NCBI GenBank assembly: GCA_037200445.1
Contig: JBBCGH010000001.1
Span: 1,550,001 to 1,614,000, forward strand
Direction of reading: 5' to 3'
Length of the DNA: 64,000 bases
Origin: Alphaproteobacteria bacterium
GTDB taxonomy: Bacteria; Pseudomonadota; Alphaproteobacteria; Rhizobiales; Xanthobacteraceae
Shown: in pieces, positions 34,851 through 41,681 of the stretch
Numbering within the stretch: the first letter of the stretch is position 1
Layout: each line of letters opens with the position of its first letter
Made by a program: the position numbers and the translations under genes
Notes under the pieces: model-generated
Told to the model about the DNA's origin: nothing
Database searches by the model: none
Seen by the model: the letters and a program-made list of their open reading frames with translations, nothing else

Positions 34851-34881
34851 AAGCCCGGGCCGGTTGCCCGGGCTTTGTTTT
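34851..34881 (+). terminator. Intrinsic terminator after the second phasin gene
   Basis: A nine-base-pair stem, AAGCCCGGG with CCCGGGCTT, closes on a seven-base loop and is followed by TGTTTT. It lies 26 bases after the phasin stop codon. Confidence 0.85.
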
Positions 34882-34968
34882 GACCAGCGTGCCGTGATCG
34901 CCCGTGCGAAAGCGAGCCGGAATCCCTTGCCAAGAAGGGGGTGTTGCTCCTAGTTTCCGCGCGCCCGC

Positions 34969-35018
34969 GCGCATGGCCCGGAGAAGTGGGTACCGGTTCT
35001 CCGAACAAGGCCATGCGC
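34969..35018. repeat. Extragenic palindrome (Rhizobiales type), upstream of tRNA-His
   Basis: Outer arms GCGCATGGCC and GGCCATGCGC (10 base pairs) enclose inner arms around GGAGAA and TTCTCC with a GGTACC centre. It is the same family as the element at 14451-14495 and ends 19 bases before the tRNA. Confidence 0.7.
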
Positions 35019-35037
35019 CAAGCAATACGGGCCTTGT

Positions 35038-35114
35038 GCAGCTGTAGCTCAGATGGTTAGAGCGCCGGTCTGTGGAACCGGAGGTCGGTGGTTCGAAGCC
35101 ACCCAGCTGTACCA
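35038..35114 (+). tRNA. tRNA-His (anticodon GTG)
   Basis: A full cloverleaf can be drawn. The acceptor stem is GCAGCTG with CAGCTGT (G1 pairs U72 as a wobble), the D-arm GCTC..GAGC, and the anticodon stem CCGGT/ACCGG with loop CTGTGGA, giving anticodon GTG. The T-arm is GGTGG/CCACC with TTCGAAG, and the encoded end is ACCA. The discriminator base is A73 and the base before position 1 is T. Most bacteria have G-1 paired with C73 in tRNA-His; many alphaproteobacteria lost it, and this one fits that group. Confidence 0.95.
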
Positions 35115-35159
35115 CCCTCAGACTTAGCCCATACTCGCAGGCTCACCTGGAAAGCCCGC

Positions 35160-36125
35160 ATGCGCGGCTGTCGTGTCCTGCTGGTATTGGTTTCGCTCGT
35201 CGCGCTTGGCTGCGCGCCGGCCAGATCCGAGGATTATCCAAGCCGTCCGGTCCGCGTGATCGTGGGCTTCAGCGCGGGAAGCGGCCCCGACATCCAGGCT
35301 CGCACGGTCTCGCAACAGCTCGCCAAGGCGCTCGGCCAGTCGTTCACCGTCGAGAACCGGCTCGGCGCGAACGGAACGGTGGCGGCGCGGGCCGTCGCGA
35401 CATCGGAGGGCGACGGCTACACGCTGCTGTTCTCCTCAGCGTCGATCACCTCGACGCCTTTCATCTACCGGCATCTCGGCTACGACACGCTGACCGATCT
35501 GCGCCCGGTCGCGACCGTCGGCATTCTCGATGGGGTGTTCATGCTGGTGAAGGCTTCGAGCCCGATCCAGTCTGTGCAGGACTTCATCGCGCGCGCCAGG
35601 ACCGAACGCCTGCTCTATGGCTCGCCCGGCGTCGGCAACGGGCTGCATCTGACGACGGAATTGTTCGCGCAGAAGGCCGGCATCACGCTGCAGCACATCC
35701 CCTACAAGGGCGCGTCGGAGGTCATGACCGCGCTGCTCAGCGGCAGCATCGACGTGATGTTCGTCACGCCGCCGTCCGTGATGGGGCTGTTGCGGGAAGG
35801 CACGGTGCGCGCGCTCGCCTTCACCGGCAACAAGCCGTTCGCCGAATTCCCCGACACGCCGCTGGTGAAGGATGTGGTGCCGGGATTCGAAGCGCCGCTC
35901 TCGTTCGGCATGTTCTTTGCGCAGGGGAAGACGCCCCCGGCCGTGGTGGAGAAACTCAACGCGGCGATCCGTGCCGCGGTCGCCGAGCCGTCGGTCGCCA
36001 GGATCATGCAGCGCGACGGCTATGTCCCGGACAATCGGAGTGCGGGCGAGACGGCGGCGTTTTTCCGCCGGGAGGTGGAGAGCACCGGCGAGCTGGTGAA
36101 GGCCATCGGGATCGAGGCGAATTAG
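35160..36125 (+). CDS. Bug-family tripartite tricarboxylate transporter binding protein (second copy)
   Basis: A 321-residue TctC/Bug protein. The signal peptide is about residues 1-22, perhaps a lipoprotein-like end (LGCAPARS). It opens YPSRPVRVIVGFSAGSGPDIQART, has GQSFTVENRLGANGTVAARAVA, and the mid-domain LQHIPYKGASEVMTALLSGSID, all family signatures. The ATG at 35160 starts just after the tRNA gene; an earlier in-frame codon lies inside the tRNA and is rejected. No membrane components are near. The gene ends in a palindromic repeat (36127-36205). Confidence 0.88.
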   Translation: MRGCRVLLVLVSLVALGCAPARSEDYPSRPVRVIVGFSAGSGPDIQARTVSQQLAKALGQSFTVENRLGANGTVAARAVATSEGDGYTLLFSSASITSTPFIYRHLGYDTLTDLRPVATVGILDGVFMLVKASSPIQSVQDFIARARTERLLYGSPGVGNGLHLTTELFAQKAGITLQHIPYKGASEVMTALLSGSIDVMFVTPPSVMGLLREGTVRALAFTGNKPFAEFPDTPLVKDVVPGFEAPLSFGMFFAQGKTPPAVVEKLNAAIRAAVAEPSVARIMQRDGYVPDNRSAGETAAFFRREVESTGELVKAIGIEAN

Positions 36126-36126
36126 C

Positions 36127-36205
36127 ACTCGTAACCCGGATGAGCGAAGCGACATCCGGGGTCAGCCGCCAACTCCGTTCCCGCATCTCGCTTCGCTCAT
36201 GCGAG
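36127..36205. repeat. Palindromic repeat of the GCGAAGCG family
   Basis: The left arm includes CCCGGATGAGCGAAGCGACA and the right arm CCCGCATCTCGCTTCGCTCA, so the two halves are inverted and share GAGCGAAGCGA. A second member is at 63772-63850. The repeat overlaps the 3' end of the gene at 36162-36827. Confidence 0.7.
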
Positions 36206-36827
36206 CTAACGTCGTTTCGATCACGTGATCAATGACGCGCGCCGCGAACCGCTCGCAAAGATCGGCGTGACTCTCCTCCTCGCTCCACCATTCGGGCTTA
36301 CCCCACGCTTTCACGGCGCGCGCCTGCACGGCGAGCCTCGCGGGCGATCGCGCATCCACGCGGAGAATGTCGTGGCTCAACTCCTCGATCGCGTCATGGT
36401 AGGCGCGCTCGGCAGCGCGCAAGCCGATGCGGCGCGCAAAGCGCCGCTCGCGCGCCTCGTAGGCGAGCGCAAGGCGCAGCGCTTCTCGCGCCGCGGGCCA
36501 GTCGGCTTCGTGATCCGGATCGCGCAGGAAGCGCCGCAGATCGCGCGAACGCCAGTACGACCAGCCATCATCGAGCCACCGCGCGAGCGGCCCCGCCGCG
36601 GTGAGCGCCGCGGGCGGATCGGGACATTCGGAAAGAAACTGCGCCTCGCACGCGTTGAAACGGCTCTGCGCCGCCTCCTGCGCGGCCAGCGCCTGTTCAA
36701 ACTTCGCCCCGAGCGCCGTAAGCTCAAGCGCTGCTTGAGTCGGCTGCGCGACCGGCGCTGCCGGTGCGAGCGTCGTTGCGGCGAGGCTCGCCGAACCGGC
36801 GAACAGGGTGCGGCGGGTCAGGCGCAA
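36162..36827 (-). CDS. Hypothetical exported protein
   Basis: A 221-residue protein. The N-terminus, MRLTRRTLFAGSASLAATT, has a twin-arginine-like signal. The body is helical, rich in Ala, Arg and Glu, with a WLDDGWSYWRSRDLRRFLRD segment and no known domain. The last 14 residues (ARMSEARCGNGVGG) are encoded inside the palindromic repeat, so the native C-terminus was probably different and the repeat supplied a new end. The start at 36827 is supported by the signal. It converges on the Bug gene and diverges from the XRE regulator gene. Confidence 0.6.
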   Translation of the reverse strand: MRLTRRTLFAGSASLAATTLAPAAPVAQPTQAALELTALGAKFEQALAAQEAAQSRFNACEAQFLSECPDPPAALTAAGPLARWLDDGWSYWRSRDLRRFLRDPDHEADWPAAREALRLALAYEARERRFARRIGLRAAERAYHDAIEELSHDILRVDARSPARLAVQARAVKAWGKPEWWSEEESHADLCERFAARVIDHVIETTLARMSEARCGNGVGG

Positions 36828-36872
36828 GAGGGTGTCCTTTGGCGAGCGTTCGGCATGCCCGTCTCAAATATA

Positions 36873-36913
36873 TGGTCCATTTTGGATCATAGCTCATGGT
36901 CTAAAATGGGTCA
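36873..36913 (+). promoter_or_regulatory. Paired operator of the XRE regulator
   Basis: TGGTCCATTTTGGATCA (36873-36889) and, in the opposite direction, TGACCCATTTTAGACCA (36897-36913 read on the minus strand) are two 17-base imperfect palindromes of one motif, TGRYCCATTTTRGAYCA. They lie between the divergent genes, right before the GTG start of the regulator, which suggests autorepression. Confidence 0.6.
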
Positions 36914-36919
36914 AGAGCC

Positions 36920-37168
36920 GTGAAGACCACTGCGATCACAATCGAACAGTTTCGTGCCGCACGCGCCCTGCTCGATTGGTCGCGCGCAGAATTGGCGAAG
37001 CGCGCAGGTCAGCATGCGAGCACCGTGAAGCGCGTCGAGACGCCGGATAGTGCAAATGTCTCCGACGAAGTGCGCGCGAAGCTCAAGACGACATTGGAGG
37101 CCGCCGGCGTCGAATTCACCAACGGCGATGCGCCGGGCGTGAGACTGAAGAAGATGCGGGGCAAGTAG
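36920..37168 (+). CDS. Small XRE-family transcriptional regulator
   Basis: An 82-residue helix-turn-helix protein starting at GTG 36920. The Cro/C1-type domain is ITIEQFRAARALLDWSRAELAKRAGQHASTVKRVE, and the C-terminal helix leads to the strand GVEFTNGDAPGVRL. This tail, EFTNGDxPGVRL, is common in small alphaproteobacterial XRE proteins. Two matching palindromes lie just before it, pointing to autoregulation. It may also repress the divergent gene at 36162-36827. Confidence 0.85.
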   Translation: MKTTAITIEQFRAARALLDWSRAELAKRAGQHASTVKRVETPDSANVSDEVRAKLKTTLEAAGVEFTNGDAPGVRLKKMRGK

Positions 37169-37216
37169 CCTCGAAACAAGCCCTGGCGTTTATCCCAGAA
37201 ATAGGATATCTAAGCG

Positions 37217-37597
37217 ATGGCGCGGCCGCTGGCCGAAGGCGAGAAGCCGGTCCACTGGGTCGGTTCGTCCAAGCGGGACCTGCTCGCCTTTCCGGAGCCG
37301 GTCAAAGACGGCATCGGCAATGCGCTCGGGATCGCGCAGTTTGGCGGCAAGCACCCGCGCGCGAAGCCGTGGAAGGGACAAGGTCCGGGTATCTTCGAGG
37401 TCGTGGAGGATTTCGACGGCGATACCTTCCGAGCGGTCTACACCGTGCGCTTTCGCGAGGCGATCTATGTACTGCACGCGTTCCAGAAGAAGTCGCCGAA
37501 AGGCGTGAGGACCGCGCAAACCGATGTCGACTTGATTGCGCGGCGGCTCAAGATCGCCCGGGATGACTGCGAGGCACAATATGGCAAGCAAGGCTAA
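37217..37597 (+). CDS. HigB-like toxin (RelE/Gp49 superfamily)
   Basis: A 126-residue toxin-like protein. Signatures of the phage-derived Gp49/HigB group are VHWVGSSKRDLLAFPEPVKDGIGNALGIAQFGG, PWKGQGPGIFEVVEDFDGDTFRAVYTVRF and LHAFQKKSPKGV, with the conserved AFQKK(S)PKG near the active centre. Such toxins are mRNA interferases on the ribosome. The antitoxin gene follows with a 17-base overlap, the normal toxin-first order of HigBA. A short AT-rich spacer (37169-37216) holds the promoter. Confidence 0.85.
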   Translation: MARPLAEGEKPVHWVGSSKRDLLAFPEPVKDGIGNALGIAQFGGKHPRAKPWKGQGPGIFEVVEDFDGDTFRAVYTVRFREAIYVLHAFQKKSPKGVRTAQTDVDLIARRLKIARDDCEAQYGKQG

Positions 37598-37919
37598 GGC
37601 GAGCACAAAGATCATCCGCGGCAGCACCAATGTGTTCGCCGACCTTGGTTACCCTGATGCCGAAGAACGGCAGACCAAGCTGCGGCTTGCGCATGCCATA
37701 AACATGGCGATCGATGAGAAGGGCCTGGCCCAATCACCGGCCGCGCGCCGTCTCGGAGTCTCGCAGCCGAAGATCTCCGCCCTCGCGAACTATCAGCTCG
37801 ATGGATTTTCGGTGGAGCGCCTGATGACGTTCCTGACCGCGCTCGACCAGGACGTCGACATCGTGATCCGCCGCAGGCCGCGCTCGCGCGCCGGTCGCAT
37901 CAGCGTGATTGCGGCTTAG
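37581..37919 (+). CDS. HigA-like antitoxin with XRE domain
   Basis: A 112-residue antitoxin. The ATG at 37581 lies inside the toxin gene. The helix-turn-helix domain is KLRLAHAINMAIDEKGLAQSPAARRLGVSQPKISALANYQLDGFSVERLM, the form called XRE/MerR-type antitoxin. The N-terminal STNVFADLGYPDAEERQTK is conserved in HigA partners of Gp49-like toxins. It should neutralise the toxin and repress the operon. The earlier in-frame codons up to 37536 fall inside the toxin and are not needed. Confidence 0.87.
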   Translation: MASKAKASTKIIRGSTNVFADLGYPDAEERQTKLRLAHAINMAIDEKGLAQSPAARRLGVSQPKISALANYQLDGFSVERLMTFLTALDQDVDIVIRRRPRSRAGRISVIAA

Positions 37920-37934
37920 TTACTTGGGGGCCTT

Positions 37935-38537
37935 ATGCCGTTCGGATGGGGAATGAACAGAGGGTTTGGCGCGCCGCCCGATGACGCCATCACAAGGCTC
38001 TACAAGGTAGCGGCCGAAAACACGGATGAAGGCAAGGAGCGCATCCGCGCCTATTACGAGGCGCTGGGCCGGTTCGTTGATACATTTGCCCGCGTCGAAA
38101 GCGTAGTGACCCAGACGCTTTGGAAGTATGCCAATACGCCCTCCAAGATCGGAAAGGTTATCTTCTCTGGAGCGCGGATCGAAAACGGTTCGCAATACAT
38201 CAAGCAACTCGCAGAGGCGACGGGCGCGCCTCAAGAAAGCCGAGACGACCTAGAGAACGCCCTTCAACAGCTCGGCATCATCAGCCGCGTGAGGAACTAG
38301 GTGCTGCACTATGGAGCTACCGGCGTCGCCGAAGGCAATGCGATTGTATCAGATGCCCTCAAGGCCAAGGGCGAGCCTCACGTATTCCCGATTTCTCCCG
38401 AGCTGCTCGAGGCGATGCGCGATGATCTTAACAAGATCATTATGCACCTAGCATACCGTCACTTAGGCCGCCCGGAGCCGAGGGCGTTCAATAATCGGGC
38501 CAAGCTCGACGAGGTCTTGCAGCGTCCATGGCGATAA
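37935..38537 (+). pseudogene. Hypothetical protein gene interrupted by an in-frame amber codon
   Basis: One frame runs from ATG 37935 to TGA 38537 with a single TAG at 38298-38300 (codon 122). Before it the protein reads ALGRFVDTFARVESVVTQTLW and ends GIISRVRN; after it VLHYGATGVAEGN and FPISPELLEAMRDDLNKII follow in the same frame. The sequence R-V-R-N-x-V-L-H-Y-G looks continuous, like the RN.ILHYG motif of HEPN-like proteins. One base change (for example GAG or AAG to TAG) explains it. A full product would be about 200 residues. It may be a dead cargo gene beside the toxin-antitoxin pair, or amber could be read through. Confidence 0.65.
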
Positions 38538-39426
38538 AAACATCCGACAGCGCCGAAAAACGCAATCGGATCGGGCGGCCAAACCGCAAGCTCAAAAGCG
38601 TAATTGAATGCGGCTTCGCCAGCCGCGCGCCTCTCAGGAGTAATCGCGGGCGGGCAGGGTGTCTTGGATTTTTATGATCTTGCACTGCTCGCTTTCTTCT
38701 ACGTTCCCACCCTAGGACCCCATTCACGCATTCGTGATTGCGGAAGTTATCCCCGCTCGAAAATCCGGGCGGATAATGCATCCGCCTCGTTCTCCGAGGG
38801 GCGTCAACCGGTGACGCTGTTTGACGGAGCGGGCCGGAAGTGCGGCCGGAGATCAGGTCGTACCTTCCGGGAGCAGGCCGAGGGGCAACCCGAAGCCGGC
38901 TCGTGCGGCGCCCGCGCGCCGGGGTTCGTCGCCCCGGCTCCCGGGCGGCTCCGGGACCCGCCCTGGGGACACTACGGTCCCTGTGCGAGGTGCTCGCTGA
39001 AAGCCCGGCCTGATCGCCGGGAAAAGCGCGGCCCGGGGCTGAGTCACTGGCGAAAGCCGGTGGCGAGAGCCGCTGGTGGAGCGCCGCGAGGCGAGCATGC
39101 CGATCGCAAGGCATGCGCCGCGCCTCGCAAGCGCGGAATAGGTAGCGCCTTGCGGCGCTCCGCTCCCCCTCACGGGCGTGAGGGCGAGGAAAGACGCTAA
39201 GGCACGCTCGGCGCCCGCTATCCAAGCCGAGCGGCGAAGCTTGGCTGTTTGACATTCGAATAGGGGGAAGAACCGGGCGCCGAAGGTGGGGTTCCTGACG
39301 AACGTCGGATTCCTTAGGTATTTCAGCATGGTGTGAGCGTGCCGCTCCGCAATACACACGAAACATTCGCAACATCTGCCGGAAACAGGGCTGCGCTACT
39401 CCTGAGATTGTCGAAGGGGACGCGCC
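38538..39426 (+). ncRNA. 889-base gene-free region holding a candidate large structured RNA (about 38768-39246)
   Basis: I see no real gene here: the open frames on both strands are high-GC shadows with no domain or start signal. The section from 38768 to 39246 is packed with hairpins on the plus strand. Clear ones are 38768-38786 (7 bp), 38801-38817 (6 bp), 38834-38870 (CCGGAAG/CTTCCGG), 38918-38938 (7 bp), 38943-38963 (6 bp), 39004-39021 (6 bp), 39046-39061 (6 bp on a GAAA tetraloop), 39086-39128 (8-bp outer stem around the 7-bp stem 39095-39116), 39144-39159 (6 bp), 39167-39184 (8 bp) and 39225-39246 (8 bp, followed by GTTTG, terminator-like). High GC makes chance hairpins common, so this remains a candidate. 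No Rfam class could be assigned by eye. Confidence 0.4.
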
Positions 39427-39630
39427 ATGAAGAACCACTCTCTGATCGATGCCGACGGCAACACCCACGTGAAGATCGCGGCTGTCGCGCTCGTGGCCTC
39501 GGTCGTGTTCATGGTGGTGGTTTCGATGAGCGGCTTCGCGCGCTGGGATCCCGCCTTGGTTCACGGCCCGGTCGTGAAGGCGACGACCACCACGACAGTC
39601 GCGGGCAGTGGCCTGTCGGCGGTGCGCTGA
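39427..39630 (+). CDS. Small single-pass membrane protein
   Basis: A 67-residue protein with ATG at 39427, preceded by GAAGGGGA. The N-terminus MKNHSLIDADGNTHVKI is followed by a transmembrane helix (about 18-36) and a short periplasmic tail ending in a Thr-rich stretch. Proteins with the DADGNTHVKI..VALVA pattern recur in Bradyrhizobium relatives (from memory). The function is unknown. It sits between the structured noncoding region and the hopanoid locus. Confidence 0.65.
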   Translation: MKNHSLIDADGNTHVKIAAVALVASVVFMVVVSMSGFARWDPALVHGPVVKATTTTTVAGSGLSAVR

Positions 39631-39670
39631 GCCAAGACCGACAATCCGTTTCCGAAGGACGCGCCGCTCG

Positions 39671-40549
39671 TTACAGCGCCTGCTTCCATATTTCCGGCAC
39701 CAGCTCGTAGCCGCCATCGCGGCCGCGATTGAGATTCAAGAATCCCGGGAAATGCATGTGCATGCCGGCGACGAGCAGCCGGTCGGTCGCGACCTGATCG
39801 AAGATGCGCTTGCGCGTCGCGATCGCGGCCTGCCCGTCGACGTCGGGCTCCATGTAGACGTCGGGACGCCGCGTCTGGATATCCGGAATGTGCACAATGT
39901 CGCCCCAGATCAAAAGCTGTTCGCCCTTCGATGACACCATGTAGCCGGTGTGGCCGGGCGTGTGCCCGTAAAGCGGCATCGCGGTGACGCCGGGAAACAC
40001 CTCGCCCTGCGCATCGCGCCGGCGGTTCATGTACGGCTTCACCTGCTCGCGCGCCCATTGAAAGAAGCGCAGCTTCTGCCGCTCGGTCGCGCGCGCCATC
40101 GCGGCATCGTCATGCCAGTGCGCGACGTCGCGCTCCGAAACGACCAGCTCGACATTCGGAAAGATCGCCTTGCCGTCGTTGCCGGTCAGCCCGTTGGAAT
40201 GATCCGGATGCATGTGGGTTAGGATGATCGTGTCGATCGATTTCGGGTCCACGCCGGCCTTGGCGAGATTCTCCGGCATCTTGCCGAGTGTCGGCCCCAT
40301 CTTGTCGCCCGAGCCGGTCTCGACCAGCGCGACGCGGCCCGCCGAGTGGATGACGAAGCAGTTGATCGAAACGCGGGGCGGGGCGGGGCGATAGGCCTCT
40401 GTCAGGATGCGCTCGGCCTCGGCCGGCTCGATGTCGCGCATGAACTCGTAGACCGCATCGAGATAGCCGTCGCTGATCGCGGTCACGACGATGTCGCCGA
40501 TGCGACGGCGGTAGACGCCGGGGATTTGCGCGGCGGGGACTTGCGTCAT
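39671..40549 (-). CDS. MBL-fold metallo-hydrolase
   Basis: A 292-residue metallo-beta-lactamase-fold enzyme. The zinc motif is LTHMHPDHSNGL (HxHxDH), with later ligands in PLYGHTPGHTGYM and VAGMHMHFPGF. It is close to the N-acyl homoserine lactonase/quorum-quenching-like and general hydrolase branch, but substrate cannot be told. I use the ATG at 40549, which has GGAAGG seven bases before; a GTG at 40555 would overlap ispA by four bases. It lies directly downstream of ispA in the same transcript. Confidence 0.83.
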   Translation of the reverse strand: MTQVPAAQIPGVYRRRIGDIVVTAISDGYLDAVYEFMRDIEPAEAERILTEAYRPAPPRVSINCFVIHSAGRVALVETGSGDKMGPTLGKMPENLAKAGVDPKSIDTIILTHMHPDHSNGLTGNDGKAIFPNVELVVSERDVAHWHDDAAMARATERQKLRFFQWAREQVKPYMNRRRDAQGEVFPGVTAMPLYGHTPGHTGYMVSSKGEQLLIWGDIVHIPDIQTRRPDVYMEPDVDGQAAIATRKRIFDQVATDRLLVAGMHMHFPGFLNLNRGRDGGYELVPEIWKQAL

Positions 40550-40551
40550 GC

Positions 40552-41496
40552 TCACGCCTTCCGCTCGGCGACAAACCGCGCCGCCATCTTCAGCACCTCG
40601 GCATCGCGGCCGAAGGGCGCGAGCGCGGCTTCCGCCTCTCCGACCAGGTCCTTCAGCCGCGCCTTCGCGCCATCGAGCCCGAGCGCGGTGACGAAGGTGC
40701 CCTTGCCGGCGGCCGCATCCTTGCCGGTCGCCTTGCCGACGGTGGCGGCATCGCCTTCGACGTCGAGCAGGTCGTCCGCGATCTGAAAAGCTTCGCCGAG
40801 CAGCGTGCCATAACGGTCGAGCGCCTCGCGCTGGCCCGCCGTCGCCTCGCCAAGGATTGCGCCGGCAAGGCAGCCGAAGCGCAGCAGCGCGCCGGTCTTC
40901 ATGGTCTGCAACAACTTCACGTCCGTGGCGCCCAGCTTCTGCACCTTCCCGCCATCGAAGCGGCCTTCTGCCGCGAGGTCGAGCATCTGCCCGCCGACCA
41001 TGCCGCCGAGTCCCGCGCCGCGCGCGAGCGCTAACACAAGCGCGACACGAACCGCCGGGTTCGGATGCGTCTCCTCCCGCGCCAGCACATCGAACGCGAG
41101 CGTCAGCAATCCATCGCCCGCGAGGATCGCGGTCGCCTCATCGAACTTCCTGTGTGCGGTCGGCCGCCCGCGGCGCAAATCGTCATTGTCCATCGCGGGC
41201 AGGTCGTCGTGCGCGAGCGAATAGCAATGCACGAACTCGAGCGCGGCACCCGCCATCAGGGCGCGCTCGCGCGGCGCCTTGAACAGCGCGGCGGTCTCGA
41301 CCACCAGGAACGGCCGCAGCCTTTTTCCCCCGGCCAGACTCACGTAGCGCATCGAGTCCATCAGGCGCTTGGGGCGCGTGCGCTCCTCGGCAAGCGTCGT
41401 GTCGCCGAGCAGGCGCTCGAGCACGCGCTCGATATCGGCCGCAACCCCATCGAGGCGTTGCCGGAACACAGCTCCGGCGTCGGTCACATCGTTCAT
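40552..41496 (-). CDS. ispA: Farnesyl diphosphate synthase (polyprenyl synthetase family)
   Basis: A 314-residue trans-prenyltransferase. The first aspartate-rich motif is HDDLPAMDNDDLRRGRPT and the second is GEAFQIADDLLDVEGD. Two aromatic or small residues before the first motif fit C15 (farnesyl) product length. It condenses isopentenyl and dimethylallyl diphosphates in the cytoplasm to farnesyl diphosphate, the input of HpnD and of UppS. It is divergent from hpnB, which starts about 185 bases away, so the isoprenoid supply and the hopanoid genes are adjacent. Confidence 0.92.
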   Translation of the reverse strand: MNDVTDAGAVFRQRLDGVAADIERVLERLLGDTTLAEERTRPKRLMDSMRYVSLAGGKRLRPFLVVETAALFKAPRERALMAGAALEFVHCYSLAHDDLPAMDNDDLRRGRPTAHRKFDEATAILAGDGLLTLAFDVLAREETHPNPAVRVALVLALARGAGLGGMVGGQMLDLAAEGRFDGGKVQKLGATDVKLLQTMKTGALLRFGCLAGAILGEATAGQREALDRYGTLLGEAFQIADDLLDVEGDAATVGKATGKDAAAGKGTFVTALGLDGAKARLKDLVGEAEAALAPFGRDAEVLKMAARFVAERKA

Positions 41497-41681
41497 GCGT
41501 GGTCCAGCGTTTCGAACCCGGAAAATCAGCAGTTTGTGGGGTCTATCGCAAGCGGTCCCGGGCCTGCCTGGTTAATGCCGCGGTCTCCTATGGCATCCGC
41601 CAGAGAGGGCCGCAACCCTTTGTTTGGAAGCGGTTTTTGCTTTGCTGGACAGGCCGCGCGGCGTCGTCTTAGGTGCACCCG

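Noticed and set aside
35038-35114. tRNA-His as an integration site
   Set aside because: No integrase gene and no second copy of the tRNA 3' end could be found downstream in this window.
38488-39717. 409-codon open frame on the minus strand across the gene-free region
   Set aside because: It runs through the end of the interrupted gene, the hairpin-rich section and the start of two other genes. The composition is Arg-rich, as for antisense frames of GC-rich DNA, and no domain or ribosome site is seen.
41497-41681. EcfG-type promoter before the hopanoid operon
   Set aside because: No GGAAC with a suitably spaced CGTT was found in the leader of hpnB.
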